DNA from: an uncultured Opitutales bacterium
GTDB taxonomy: Bacteria > Verrucomicrobiota > Verrucomicrobiia > Opitutales > Intestinicryptomonadaceae
NCBI GenBank assembly: GCA_900545705.1
Contig: URAK01000008.1
Coordinates: forward strand, 1-64,000
Direction: 5' to 3'
Length of the DNA: 64,000 bases
Positions 1-8,643 of the stretch are shown here, piece by piece. Each line of letters starts with the position of its first letter. Within the stretch, counting starts at the first letter, position 1. The translations under genes were made by a program, and so were the position numbers. The notes beneath the pieces are model-generated. The model was not told the DNA's origin. It did no database searches and saw only the letters and a list, made by a program, of their open reading frames with translations.

Positions 1-14
1 TATGAAAGACAAAT

Positions 15-377
15 CTAAAAAATCAACCTATTCCACAACCTTTGGTGTTGACCCATTAACTCTTTTCCGAATTGCATACCCCCGCCGCCTGCGGAAATAA
101 CATTGCCTATATAAACATCGACTTGCGTGACCCAGGCTGTATTGTTCCAATTTTCGCTATACGACATTTTATAAAAATACGCAGAATCGTCGAATGTTGT
201 TGGCGCCGACGAAGCGGCTTGCGTGCGGTCCTGGTCTAAATACCATGAGCTTTTATCTGAATATACGCTAGATACGCTTTTAAACCAATAGTCGGTTGCG
301 TACAAGGGAGCGGATAAGAATATAGCAAGAGTTGCAATAATATAAGAAGATGTAAAATATTTACATTTTAATTTCAT
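15..377 (-). pseudogene. N-terminal fragment of a secreted surface protein (probably truncated)
   Basis: The 120-residue product starts with a clear signal peptide (basic MKLKCK, hydrophobic core, cut near APLYA-TD). The mature part opens with TDYWFKS...SSWYLD, which resembles the start of the PEP-CTERM protein at 54469-55899 (TDYYWRGGSTWDDS). The reading frame then stops after a tail (MGQHQRLWNRLIF) with no beta-rich body and no PEP-CTERM anchor, so this looks like the front end of a longer exported protein cut short by a frameshift or stop. Only 14 bases remain before the window edge, so I cannot see whether a remainder follows. An AT-rich region precedes the start. It could also be a genuine short secreted protein. 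Confidence 0.5.
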
Positions 378-743
378 AATTTGCCTAATTTTGGGTTAAA
401 TGTATTCCTTGAATTAAAGAAATAGATAAGTTTATGCTAGATAGATTCTTATTTTAGGTCAATGTTTTTTACACTAAAAATAATTTTAATCGTAAATCAT
501 TGTTTTATATATTATACAATTCGGCCTTTATATCCTAATCGTTTAAATTCATATCAAATTGGCTACCATACAATTATTATCTTCGGTATTTTTTTCACAT
601 CTTAACATATTGCAAAATCTTTAACAAATTACGGTAAAGTAAAAATTATCTCAAACGTTTAAGTCAATCGTTTAAGTCAATCGTTTGCAAAATGTAAAAA
701 CCTAAATTTAAAATTTTAGACTGTTGCCACAAGCCTTGTAACC
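378..743. other. AT-rich intergenic region with short direct repeats
   Basis: No gene is visible. It contains the upstream region of the minus-strand gene ending at 377. At 656-686 a 13-base unit (CGTTTAAGTCAAT) occurs twice in tandem followed by a third CGTTT. The first copy is preceded by AAA, making the 8-base palindrome AAACGTTT at 653-660, a core seen in operators of LacI-family regulators. No regulator gene of that family lies in the window. Confidence 0.5.
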
Positions 744-960
744 TAAAAAAACCGTATATTAAGCGCGGCTTAAAAAAACATTCCGTTCAACAATAAAAAA
801 AGCCCAGAAATAATCTCTCCGACCTATCTGCCAGTCATTTGCTGTCAAAACGGGCTTCTTTGAGGCAGCAAAAAAGTTGCCAATAAGACTATTCTACTCG
901 GCAAATGCTACATTCTAAGCAAGCGATAAAGTTATTCTATATTATACTTATGGCGCGCCA
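744..960 (-). pseudogene. Decayed copy of the 3' end and terminator of the 1248-3005 gene
   Basis: Bases 894-944 match 1248-1298 (the last 17 codons of the neighbouring gene) at 40 of 51 positions, with an identical run of 18 bases around CTACTCGGCAAATGCTAC. Nine of the eleven differences are C-to-T or G-to-A changes. Read in the original frame, two in-frame stops are present (CAA to TAA and CCG to TAG). The similarity continues downstream through a stretch matching about 1140-1240 and into a weakened copy of the terminator hairpin near 745-777. This is a relic of a tandem duplication that has drifted towards AT. Confidence 0.7.
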
Positions 961-1109
961 CACGTTGCGCCACGTGAACCTTCCGTTCACCAATTTATTT
1001 TGACGTCAGCGGGTTGAACCTATTCCAGAATAAATGTTTTACAGATATCAGCCGGATTTACGGGCGCGAATATAAGGTTTAACTATATTCCCGAATAAAT
1101 TCTCCAGAC

Positions 1110-1137
1110 AAAAAAAACCGCACATTCGGTGCGGCTT
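1110..1137 (-). terminator. Rho-independent terminator of the 585-residue protein gene
   Basis: Inverted repeat CCGCAC-ATTCG-GTGCGG at 1118-1134; on the minus strand it is followed by a run of eight T. It lies about 110 bases after the stop codon at 1248. Confidence 0.7.
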
Positions 1138-1247
1138 TAAACTTAAATTTCGTTTAACAGCAATAAAACTGCCAACAGAAGTAATCTATTCGTCTACCTG
1201 CTTGCATTTTACTGTCAAACAGGCTTATTATAGACTAAAACCCCGCC

Positions 1248-3005
1248 CTACTCGGCAAATGCTACGTCCGGGTCAAGCGACAGAGTTATCCTGTATTGCA
1301 CCCCAGGGCGCATCACAAGCGGATGTTCGCGCGAATAGACCTGCAGGTAGTGTATCTTTCCCCAGTATGAACGGTATTGGGGATCGCTAGACACAACTTC
1401 AGTGTCGAGCCAGTTGCCCTGGAAATCGTCTTTCTCGATGCTTACGCCAAGCCCATTTTGGCCAATCGCAAACGACATCGGAACGTGGTATTCTGAATGC
1501 GGCGAACCTATCGCGACTACCAAGCGCAACTTGTCGAGAGTTATCTGGTTAAATACCGAATATACAAAGTCACCCACAATCTTGTTCCCGGAAAAAGACC
1601 ACGACACTTTGCACGAGCCTATTCCCTTCACAATTTCCCCGTCTGCAGTGATTAAATCGGGCTGTTCGTATCTAAAGAAGTATGAGTTTCTAAGCCCGAG
1701 CCCCGAAGTGCATTTTTTGCCGTAATAAGACGGAGTTGTCACTTTGTCGCCAAAAGTGAGCTCGGGGATTAGAATCGGAAGGTACCTGTCAGCCGGCCAA
1801 TCGAATATCCCCGGCATATGCGGGAACGCGAGCGAAGACGAAATGTTGCGCGCCCCGGGCGCAGATACGGGAAGGTGTATGTGAAGCCCCGTATCGGCAT
1901 TCATATAAATAAACAACCCCTGCTCTTTTCTTGGGGAATTATCGAGCATTATGTATTTGCCGTATGTAGATGGCGTCGCACTCTTGGGCTGCAGAGGCTT
2001 GCCGACCGTTTTCGCAAGTCTCGCCCATTGGCACAAGTAGCGCGCGGCGTCAAAATTCGCCATTCTCGTGGTGCAGGTTGCTTCCGCGCTGCGCTCGGCG
2101 TCGCGGATTACGAGGTATCCGTGCTCCTGGTCGAGATATGTCATAAAGAAGAACTGGAAGAGCCTGCGCAATATATCCATGTATTCGGGCATTTTGTCGT
2201 CCGAAATCCAGTTGTCGCGCATAGCCTGCAAAATCATGGATATGCAGTGCATTTGCCCGTACGCGCCTATGTTGCGGCCGTACGCCCAGCCGAGACCGTC
2301 GGAGCGCACGATATCGGGCATTATTCTCAGATATTTTTCGGCGAAAGTGCGGAGGCTCGGAATTTTTCTGTCGCGCAAGTGCATATTCGCATGCAATTGC
2401 AGCGACTGGCGGATAAACACAAAAGAAACGACTCCGAATATGTCGAATACTCCGTCCAAGCCGAAGGAAGGTTTGTCGTCAAAATATTTTCCGCGGGAAG
2501 TCTGCTCAATGCGTTCGAGGAATCTGTCTATTAGCTTGCCGGTTTCGTCCTTTTTGCTGAGGCCCATGCTGAATCTCGCGACAGCCTTTGCAATGTTGAA
2601 TATCTGCAAGTGGTCTTCGTAGTCGCTGCGCGCAAGCAGGCGCTTGTCGAGATTTTTGCGGGTTTCTTCGGAAAGCTTTTCCCAGACGAGGTTTCTATCC
2701 TTTGACGGGCCGAAAGCGAGCAGCCCGAGCGACGAGTATGCAAGGCCGTCCTCGGTATATTCTTTGTCGTTGGTTTGCGCCGTTATGCACGCCGCAGTTA
2801 GATCGACTATATTCCTGCCGTCGATTTCTGTAAGCCCGGTCGCTCTATGGAATTCGCCGAGCGCCATTGCTGCATGGCCGGGTTCGCAATCAAATGAAGT
2901 TTCGTTTTCGACAGGGACGATCGAGCCGTCGGGATTTATCGCCTCTATGTTTTTGCCCAAGATTGATTGGGCCATATCCATGCATTGCGCGGAAAAATTA
3001 AGCAT
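1248..3005 (-). CDS. Large uncharacterised protein, likely alpha/alpha-barrel plus beta-sandwich carbohydrate-type fold
   Basis: The 585-residue product has no signal peptide or membrane segment, so it is probably cytoplasmic. Residues 1-330 are helix-rich with aromatic and Gly patches (for example LGWAYGRNIGAYGQMHC) as in alpha/alpha-toroid polysaccharide lyases and unsaturated-sugar hydrolases; the remainder (about 350-585) is rich in beta-type segments, as in the C-terminal sandwich of such enzymes. I recognise no exact family and see no certain catalytic residues, so the sugar-polymer role is inference from architecture; heparinase-like or DUF2264-like proteins are the nearest comparison. 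ATG start at 3005 follows an AT-rich region. The gene stands alone, ends in a good terminator, and its 3' end was duplicated at 744-960. Confidence 0.85.
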   Translation of the reverse strand: MLNFSAQCMDMAQSILGKNIEAINPDGSIVPVENETSFDCEPGHAAMALGEFHRATGLTEIDGRNIVDLTAACITAQTNDKEYTEDGLAYSSLGLLAFGPSKDRNLVWEKLSEETRKNLDKRLLARSDYEDHLQIFNIAKAVARFSMGLSKKDETGKLIDRFLERIEQTSRGKYFDDKPSFGLDGVFDIFGVVSFVFIRQSLQLHANMHLRDRKIPSLRTFAEKYLRIMPDIVRSDGLGWAYGRNIGAYGQMHCISMILQAMRDNWISDDKMPEYMDILRRLFQFFFMTYLDQEHGYLVIRDAERSAEATCTTRMANFDAARYLCQWARLAKTVGKPLQPKSATPSTYGKYIMLDNSPRKEQGLFIYMNADTGLHIHLPVSAPGARNISSSLAFPHMPGIFDWPADRYLPILIPELTFGDKVTTPSYYGKKCTSGLGLRNSYFFRYEQPDLITADGEIVKGIGSCKVSWSFSGNKIVGDFVYSVFNQITLDKLRLVVAIGSPHSEYHVPMSFAIGQNGLGVSIEKDDFQGNWLDTEVVSSDPQYRSYWGKIHYLQVYSREHPLVMRPGVQYRITLSLDPDVAFAE

Positions 3006-3260
3006 CTAAAATTCTCGTAGATTCTGTTAATGTAATATATTAATCCCTTATTTTTTGCAGACTCGCGCATGCTTGTCAACATTTTTAGACGCGGCAGCGC
3101 AAGCTCCTTCCCTTATTTTTTCAAGTCTGTCCGCCAGATAAAAGATTCCGCATGCAGAGAAAAAATAGGGGAAATAGCATAATAAATAAGCAATAATTAC
3201 GACATTATTAATATTATTTTTTTATTGATTATATTAAATTATAATTCATTATTGCGGAAA

Positions 3261-3554
3261 ATGAAAACCTCCGCAAGCAGCACTTTTATTCGACGCACAA
3301 TATCAGTCTCGCAAGAGCTCGACGAAGCTATCGCAAAGTTTGCAGAACGCGAATTTTGCGGCAACGCAAGCGCATTCATAGCCCACTGCGTGATTCAATA
3401 CATAACTTGCCGCGCGTGCAGAAACGCCGATTCTAAACCCTCTAAGCCTGAAACTATTTCGCCCCTAATGGCTAGGCGCCCGGATAAAATTTTTATTCTC
3501 TCCCACGCCACTTCCGCAGAAAAATTTAGGCAGCAAAATAGTTTTACACTCTAA
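3261..3554 (+). CDS. Ribbon-helix-helix domain protein
   Basis: The 97-residue product opens with a beta-strand/helix/helix pattern (FIRRTISVSQELDEAIAKFA, then a second helix around NASAFIAHCVIQYI) typical of ribbon-helix-helix DNA-binding proteins of the Arc/CopG/ParD type. The ATG at 3261 is preferred to 3225 because it is preceded by TGCGGAAA and starts directly before the domain. The C-terminal 45 residues are basic and without a clear fold. No toxin partner lies beside it, so it may be a small transcription regulator rather than an antitoxin. A 7-bp AT hairpin at 3598-3614 followed by T could be its terminator. Confidence 0.65.
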   Translation: MKTSASSTFIRRTISVSQELDEAIAKFAEREFCGNASAFIAHCVIQYITCRACRNADSKPSKPETISPLMARRPDKIFILSHATSAEKFRQQNSFTL

Positions 3555-3630
3555 ACCAAGCCAAACTGTTATTTTATAAAATTTTGTGCTTTAGAAGAAT
3601 TTTACAGTAAAATTTTTTGAATAAAAACGT

Positions 3631-3662
3631 ATTTTCCCCGCCGGATTTTTCCCGGGGAAAGT
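3631..3662 (-). terminator. Hairpin after the 3688-10432 operon
   Basis: Inverted repeat TTTCCCC ... GGGGAAA at 3633-3660. On the minus strand, after the RecO-like gene, it is followed within ten bases by a T-rich stretch. The loop is long and GC-rich, so the assignment is tentative. Confidence 0.35.
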
Positions 3663-3687
3663 TGCGCCGATTTTTTACTTGCACCGC

Positions 3688-4299
3688 TTAGGCGATAATA
3701 TCCGTAAAGCGTTCAAGCCATTCGAGAAATTTTTCCAGCATACCGCGCGAATGCGCCTTCAACTCGAAAAGCTCCGCCGACGGCGTCCTTACAAGGGCTG
3801 CAAAAAGCCTTTTTTCGACGCCTGACAACCCCGCAAAAAAATCCTCTTTCACAGGGTATCCTTCGTCTCTGGCAAATAAATACAGAAATTTTAGCCTTAC
3901 AATAGCCGAAGGATTGCCGGCGTCTATCGCATCGAGGGATTTTCGCAAGCGGATAGAAAATTTTGAAGTGTCCTCCACATGACGCCCGTTTTTAAGCGCA
4001 ACTTCGGCAAGGGCAGCCGCATCTTCAAAAGCTTCGTAGTTTGCGGCTATACGGGTACGGCGCCGCAATATTTCAAAATCCCCGAGAAATTTTAACCCTC
4101 CTCCGCCTGAAGCGGAATTCAAAACAGCGTCAATGTCATCGAATATGTCTGGAAGCACCGACGTCTTTTTTGACGATATTTTTTTTATCACGGAAAGCAG
4201 CCCAAGCTTTCCGGAAAAAGCCTCGATATAAAGCGAACTCTCGCCCCGCAGGTCGCGGCGGAGCACTGTAATGTCCTCAGCGGATACTTCGCCGCCCAA
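3688..4299 (-). CDS. recO: RecO-like DNA repair protein (divergent)
   Basis: Residues 5-75 read like the N-terminal OB fold of RecO (DITVLRRDLRGESSLYIEAF followed by GKLGLLSVIKK), and the remaining helical part with FLGDFEILRRR and YEAFEDAAALAEVALKNG fits the RecO C-terminal helical domain. RecO loads RecA on SSB-coated DNA with RecR; a recR gene is present at 39258. At 203 residues it is shorter than most RecO proteins (about 240) and lacks the zinc-binding cysteines found in some. It is the last gene of the minus-strand operon, 3 bases after the DUF502 gene. The family call is by pattern only and needs a profile search. Confidence 0.65.
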   Translation of the reverse strand: MGGEVSAEDITVLRRDLRGESSLYIEAFSGKLGLLSVIKKISSKKTSVLPDIFDDIDAVLNSASGGGGLKFLGDFEILRRRTRIAANYEAFEDAAALAEVALKNGRHVEDTSKFSIRLRKSLDAIDAGNPSAIVRLKFLYLFARDEGYPVKEDFFAGLSGVEKRLFAALVRTPSAELFELKAHSRGMLEKFLEWLERFTDIIA

Positions 4300-4302
4300 T
4301 TC

Positions 4303-4974
4303 CTATTCCCCCTTTTTTTCGTCGGTTATCTGCGGGGTGAAATCTCCCCATTTAGGAACTACTGCCCCTCCTGAAATAATCAGTTTCATTGCGTCTCCGA
4401 CTGTCATATCCAGATATGTAAGCGAATCTTTCGGCACCATTATCAAAAAACCGCTCGTAGGATTGGGAGTCGTCGGGACAAATACGTTTACAACAACCTC
4501 GCCAGTGCGCGCCTGAATTTCCCCCTGCGCCTCGCTCGTTACAAAGCCCACCGCATACAGTCCGGTGCGGGGAAATTCGAGCATTACTACGCTCTGAAAA
4601 ACCGCCTTGTTTTGCTTCGAGAACGTATCAACAATCTGCTTTACAGTTCTGTAAACAAGCCCAACTCCAGGAATCTTATTTATCGCAGCCTCGGATATAC
4701 CGATAAGTATTCTCGCAAAAAAGAATTTGGAAAGCACTCCAAGCGCCGTAATAAAGCACAAAACAACAAGAGTCGATATTAGGTCGAGCATCAAAACGCC
4801 AAACCCGGACGTCGGGAATGTCTTGTCGAAGTGGTTGAATAGCGGCGCAAAAAGCAGCTGCGAAACGGGAGTTCCAATGTTGCGCACCAAAAATATTATC
4901 ACAAAGAGCGTCACCGTCAGCGGCAGGGCTATAACAGTGCCAGTCAGCAGATAGTTCCCAAATTTTTTAAACAT
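4303..4974 (-). CDS. DUF502 family membrane protein
   Basis: The 223-residue protein has two strong membrane segments near residues 8-30 and 62-88 and then a soluble beta-rich domain. The sequence carries DUF502 hallmarks: GTVIALPLTVT near the start, KIPGVGLVYRTVKQ in the middle, and GFVT...VFVPTTPNPTSGFL followed by VPK near the end. The family function is unknown; it is found in many Gram-negative bacteria and plants. It lies 3 bases after ybeY and 3 bases before the recO-like gene, so it is certainly cotranscribed. Confidence 0.9.
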   Translation of the reverse strand: MFKKFGNYLLTGTVIALPLTVTLFVIIFLVRNIGTPVSQLLFAPLFNHFDKTFPTSGFGVLMLDLISTLVVLCFITALGVLSKFFFARILIGISEAAINKIPGVGLVYRTVKQIVDTFSKQNKAVFQSVVMLEFPRTGLYAVGFVTSEAQGEIQARTGEVVVNVFVPTTPNPTSGFLIMVPKDSLTYLDMTVGDAMKLIISGGAVVPKWGDFTPQITDEKKGE

Positions 4975-4977
4975 ATT

Positions 4978-5460
4978 TTATTTTTTAGGTTGCGAGATAA
5001 ATTTAAAAATCGGCTTGCGGAAATGTGCGTCGAGAATTTTCATTGCCTCAGCCTCGGCGGCGCGCATTTTTAGGGCGTCCTCATCGCTTACGTCGTCCAC
5101 TCCGGCAAGATGCAGGTACCCGTGCGCCACATACAGGCACAACTCGCGCGAAGGTGTATTTCCAAAATCCCCCGCGCGCGTCAAAGCAGTTTCGGCGCTC
5201 GCGCAGATTTCCCCCGCAAATTCTCCGTCGCCTTCTCCCTCGAATGTTATGACATCCGTAGCAGTGGGAATGTTCATAAAGTCGGCATGTATCTTGGCTA
5301 TGCGCGCGTCGTCAAAAAACGCCACCGACAAAGCCCCATCTGGCGCGCGCAAATGCGCGGGAAGATCGGAATCGAGCGCGCGGACAAACTTTCTTAGCCG
5401 CCTCGGGTCATACTCTAACATTCCCGACATATCCAATATATCAACGCTTCTTTTATTCAC
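4978..5460 (-). CDS. ybeY: Endoribonuclease YbeY (rRNA maturation factor)
   Basis: YbeY is a metal-dependent RNase for 16S rRNA 3'-end maturation and ribosome quality control. The 160-residue product carries FMNIPTATDVITF, the GEICAS segment and the metal motif HGYLHLAGVDD near residue 115. In most members the motif ends GYDH with a third metal-binding His; here that position is Asp, so the metal site would be His-His-Asp. The start is GTG at 5458-5460, overlapping the TGA of the upstream TIM-barrel gene (GTGA). Confidence 0.9.
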   Translation of the reverse strand: MNKRSVDILDMSGMLEYDPRRLRKFVRALDSDLPAHLRAPDGALSVAFFDDARIAKIHADFMNIPTATDVITFEGEGDGEFAGEICASAETALTRAGDFGNTPSRELCLYVAHGYLHLAGVDDVSDEDALKMRAAEAEAMKILDAHFRKPIFKFISQPKK

Positions 5461-6410
5461 GGCATTAAATCCTGTATGCGTTTGAGCGAGTCCGCCGCCG
5501 CTTCACGATCGACAGCATGGTTTAGCTCAAGAGTAAATATGTGTTTTTCCGGATTGAAAAATTTAGACAGGCTTTTGAAATCAATTATTCCCGCGCCTAT
5601 CGCCACATGGTCTTTCCCTTCTGCCGTACAGTCGTGCAAATGCCAGCCCGCCTGGTACGGAAGAATCTCCTCCGCGAACGCCTCTTGCGCGCATACGCCG
5701 CTTAGCTGCTTTATCATAGAGTGCCCGACATCGTGCCACGCCCTAACTTCAGTGATTTCTGAAAAGCCCTCCATCAGTTCGCGAAAGTTGCATTCCAATG
5801 GAAGCGCTCCAATGTGCTCGCGGTTTTCAATGCAAAGCAAAACCCCGTTCTCTCGGGCGGTTTCCGCGGCGACTGAAAAATTTGCGGTCAAATTTGCGTA
5901 ATCCTTTACGCTTATTCCCCGCGCGCGCTTCAAAAATTTTTCCAATGTTTTCTTGTACGCCGCGTTCTCCTGCAATTCTCCATATTTCTTGTCTTTCAAA
6001 AAATTTTCCACTTTCGCCCAAGGCCTAAAAAAGAAGTACGACAACCTTCCCACATGGCAAACGAGCGCCTTTGCGCCTATTTTTCCGCCAAATTCGAGCG
6101 AGTTCTTCGTATGTCTCAACCACTGTGAAGACTCCTTGTCTGAAGCGGTTGACGGCGAATAGAGATCCGGCGCAGCTCCTGTGACAAACGGAGGAAGCGG
6201 ACAAAAATTATGGGTTGACGACACTTTGACAACTCCGTCCTCCACCGCCTTTAATATGCCGCCCACTGCCGCAATTGGCGTCGAATGGCTAATCTCGACG
6301 TATTCGTACCCGAGCGCAGCCGCGGCTTCGAGCATTGCGTAGCCGTCAGCGCCGAATGAGCGTTGCAGATAGCTTGTTGAAAGGGAAATTACAGGTTTCA
6401 TCGCGTCCAT
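5457..6410 (-). CDS. Sugar phosphate isomerase/epimerase-like TIM-barrel protein
   Basis: The 317-residue product fits the xylose-isomerase-like TIM-barrel family (AP endonuclease 2 superfamily): an opening strand ISLSTSYLQRSFGADG, YEYVEISH near residue 35, CIENREHIGALPLECNF near 195, WHDVGHS near 228 and WHLHDC near 256, which supply the Glu, His and Asp metal ligands usual for the family. Substrate is not predictable; members act on sugars, inositols or hydroxypyruvate. It sits between holB and ybeY, overlapping the ybeY start by a few bases and the holB stop by about 13 bases. Confidence 0.8.
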   Translation of the reverse strand: MDAMKPVISLSTSYLQRSFGADGYAMLEAAAALGYEYVEISHSTPIAAVGGILKAVEDGVVKVSSTHNFCPLPPFVTGAAPDLYSPSTASDKESSQWLRHTKNSLEFGGKIGAKALVCHVGRLSYFFFRPWAKVENFLKDKKYGELQENAAYKKTLEKFLKRARGISVKDYANLTANFSVAAETARENGVLLCIENREHIGALPLECNFRELMEGFSEITEVRAWHDVGHSMIKQLSGVCAQEAFAEEILPYQAGWHLHDCTAEGKDHVAIGAGIIDFKSLSKFFNPEKHIFTLELNHAVDREAAADSLKRIQDLMP

Positions 6411-7330
6411 ATCCTGAGGGAGGACAGCATAAAGTACTCTATCGCCGGAGCGTCCGGCATATTGAGCTCCATATATGCGGCCGATTTTTCAAGCGCCGCA
6501 ACAGCCCTCGATATTTTTACCGCAGGGACTCCGTTGCCGCCGAGCGCGCAATCCACGCACGCGTCTTCTATATCGGCCAAAAGCCGCTTTCTCAAAGCTC
6601 TTCTTTGGCTTGCGCGCACTGCCTCTATCATTTCGTCGTCGAGTTCGTCGCTCTCGGATTCGTCCATATCGGCAATCTCGTCGACAAGCCTTCCAAGAAT
6701 CGCCCCAAAGCGCGCTATCAGCCCGTAGCAGCCCATGACCGCCCCGGACACGCCGTCTCCCTTGCGGATTTTCCCGCCCATTAGAGTCTTTTGCCACTTT
6801 TTAAAATCTTCCAGCCATTCGATCCACTGCTCGTCGTCGAGGGGCTCCGGCTCGGAGTCCACCCGCAGGGCTATACAACGGCTTCTGATAGTGTCGAGCA
6901 AATCGTTTGGGCGGGTTGTGAGCATGAAAATCGTTGTGTCAGGCGGCGGCTCTTCCAGCGTTTTAAGAAAGGCATTGGCCGACTCAGCGTTCATTCTGTC
7001 CGCCTCGTGGACGATTGCGACTTTAACTGCCCCTGCGCTCGGAGACTGGCGTATGTCGCGCAATAGTTTGCGCATAGTGTTTGGCGGCCAGTCTCCCCCC
7101 GCCCTGTCCGACGCGCTTCCTATTTTTATGAGGCGCATCTTCCCTTCAGGGCGCAGCTCGAACAAGTCCGGATGCCGCGCGCACGGGCGCCCGAAAAGCA
7201 GGCTTGCGGTTTTTTTCGCCACATCTTCAAGAGCCGTGGCGGAATTTCCGTACAGTAAAATCGCATGGTGCAGCCTTCCGTTGCGGAAGGCTTTTTCGAG
7301 TATGCTCTCTGCCTTTGAAATGGAACTCAC
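6398..7330 (-). CDS. holB: DNA polymerase III delta' subunit
   Basis: Delta' is part of the clamp-loader that puts the beta clamp (dnaN, 58328) on DNA. The protein shows the family signatures HHAILLYG near residue 21, VAIVHEADRMNAESANAFLKTLEEPP in the middle and TIRSRC (SRC motif). The Walker A site is degenerate (GNSATAL), as usual for delta'. The cysteine cluster that forms the zinc module in E. coli delta' is missing: one Cys remains before RHPDLFEL. A long 310-residue form with an acidic, helical C-terminus. GTG start at 7328-7330 overlapping the tmk stop (GTGA). Confidence 0.88.
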   Translation of the reverse strand: MSSISKAESILEKAFRNGRLHHAILLYGNSATALEDVAKKTASLLFGRPCARHPDLFELRPEGKMRLIKIGSASDRAGGDWPPNTMRKLLRDIRQSPSAGAVKVAIVHEADRMNAESANAFLKTLEEPPPDTTIFMLTTRPNDLLDTIRSRCIALRVDSEPEPLDDEQWIEWLEDFKKWQKTLMGGKIRKGDGVSGAVMGCYGLIARFGAILGRLVDEIADMDESESDELDDEMIEAVRASQRRALRKRLLADIEDACVDCALGGNGVPAVKISRAVAALEKSAAYMELNMPDAPAIEYFMLSSLRIWTR

Positions 7331-7956
7331 CGCAGTTTTTCCTCCACCGCCGCGAGAATTTTAGAAAAGGTCTCCTCCTTCGAGCCGGACGAATCCACAA
7401 CTGCAAACCTTTCGGGCTCGCCCCTTGCTAGTTCGAGAAATCCCTCGCGGACTTTCTGGTAGAATTCGAGCTTTTCAGAGCCCATTCTGTCGGTGTCTCC
7501 GTTGTCGCGCCTACCGGCGCGTTCAAGCCCCTCGCGCGCGTCTATGTCGAGTACTATCGTAATGTCGGGCACGAGCGAATCTGTGGCAAAACTGTTTAAA
7601 TATTTTACCGTATCCGCGCCTATCGAGCGGGCGGCGCCTTGGTACGCGCTTGTAGAATCGTAGAACCTGTCGCTTATCACTATTTTTCCCTGTTCGAGCG
7701 ACGGTTTTATAAGCTTGTCGACATGCTCTGCCCGCGCCGCTTCAAACAGCAATATTTCTGTCCGCGCCGACATCTGTCCCAAGCTTTTGTCCAATAAAAG
7801 CGCCCTAATTTTTTCAGAGAGCTCCGTGCCGCCCGGCTCCCTCGTAAGCACGCATTCGCGCCCAAGCCCCTCGAAATATTTTGCAAGAGACCTCATATGG
7901 GTGCTTTTGCCGCACCCCTCCGAGCCTTCAAAAGTTATGAAAAAACCGCGAGCCAT
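7327..7956 (-). CDS. tmk: Thymidylate kinase
   Basis: Converts dTMP to dTDP. The 209-residue protein has the P-loop FEGSEGCGKST at residues 9-19, the DRX-type motif LTREPGGTELSE, and SDRFYDSTSAYQGAAR. Length matches the family (about 205-215). It is followed directly by holB with a GTGA overlap, a pairing common in many bacteria, and preceded by rpe 30 bases upstream. Confidence 0.97.
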   Translation of the reverse strand: MARGFFITFEGSEGCGKSTHMRSLAKYFEGLGRECVLTREPGGTELSEKIRALLLDKSLGQMSARTEILLFEAARAEHVDKLIKPSLEQGKIVISDRFYDSTSAYQGAARSIGADTVKYLNSFATDSLVPDITIVLDIDAREGLERAGRRDNGDTDRMGSEKLEFYQKVREGFLELARGEPERFAVVDSSGSKEETFSKILAAVEEKLR

Positions 7957-7986
7957 TTTTCAACTCCCCCTAACAGAAAGCCGCAC

Positions 7987-8643
7987 TTACCTACAAGCGG
8001 CCGCCGCCTTCAACAGAGCCTCGCCGTTTTTGAAGAACTCCGTCCCCGCGACTATCGTATCCGCGCCGCGCCCTATGCATGACGCCACATTTCCAGCCGT
8101 AATTCCGCCGTCAACCTCTATTCGGTAAGAGAGCTTCATTTCTCTTCTCATTTCCGCAAGCGCCGAAATTTTATCGAGGGCAACCGGATTAAACGACTGC
8201 CCCCCAAAGCCGGGCTGCACGCTCATAACAAGCACGAGATCTACGCGCGGCAAATACTGCGCAACCTCCCCGACAGGCGTTTTTGGGTTTATTGTAATCC
8301 CGATTTTCTTTCCCGCAAAATGGATCTCGTCAAGAGTTCCCATAATCGGGTAGTCGGGCTCGACATGCACAGATATTAGGTCTGCCCCCGCCTTGGCAAA
8401 AGCGTCGACATACAAGTTCGGATTGTCGAGCATTAAATGCACGTCGTAAAACATATCCGGAAACTTTGCCTTCAATGCCTTAACGACGCCCGGCCCGAAA
8501 GAAAGATTCGGGACAAAATGCCCGTCCATCACGTCCACATGGACCCATTTAAGCCCGGCCGCGCGTATCGCGCCGACAGATTCGCCGAGGGCCGCATGGT
8601 CGCCGCCGAGAATCGACGGCGCTATTTCAAGACTGTTTACCAT
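7987..8643 (-). CDS. rpe: Ribulose-phosphate 3-epimerase
   Basis: Interconverts ribulose 5-phosphate and xylulose 5-phosphate in the pentose phosphate pathway. The 218-residue TIM barrel shows IAPSILGGDHAALGE, HVDVMDGHFVPNLSFGP, VMSVQPGFGGQSF and EVDGGITAGN with the expected metal-binding His and Asp residues. ATG at 8643 overlaps the end of the upstream lipoprotein gene by 7 bases. Confidence 0.97.
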   Translation of the reverse strand: MVNSLEIAPSILGGDHAALGESVGAIRAAGLKWVHVDVMDGHFVPNLSFGPGVVKALKAKFPDMFYDVHLMLDNPNLYVDAFAKAGADLISVHVEPDYPIMGTLDEIHFAGKKIGITINPKTPVGEVAQYLPRVDLVLVMSVQPGFGGQSFNPVALDKISALAEMRREMKLSYRIEVDGGITAGNVASCIGRGADTIVAGTEFFKNGEALLKAAAACR

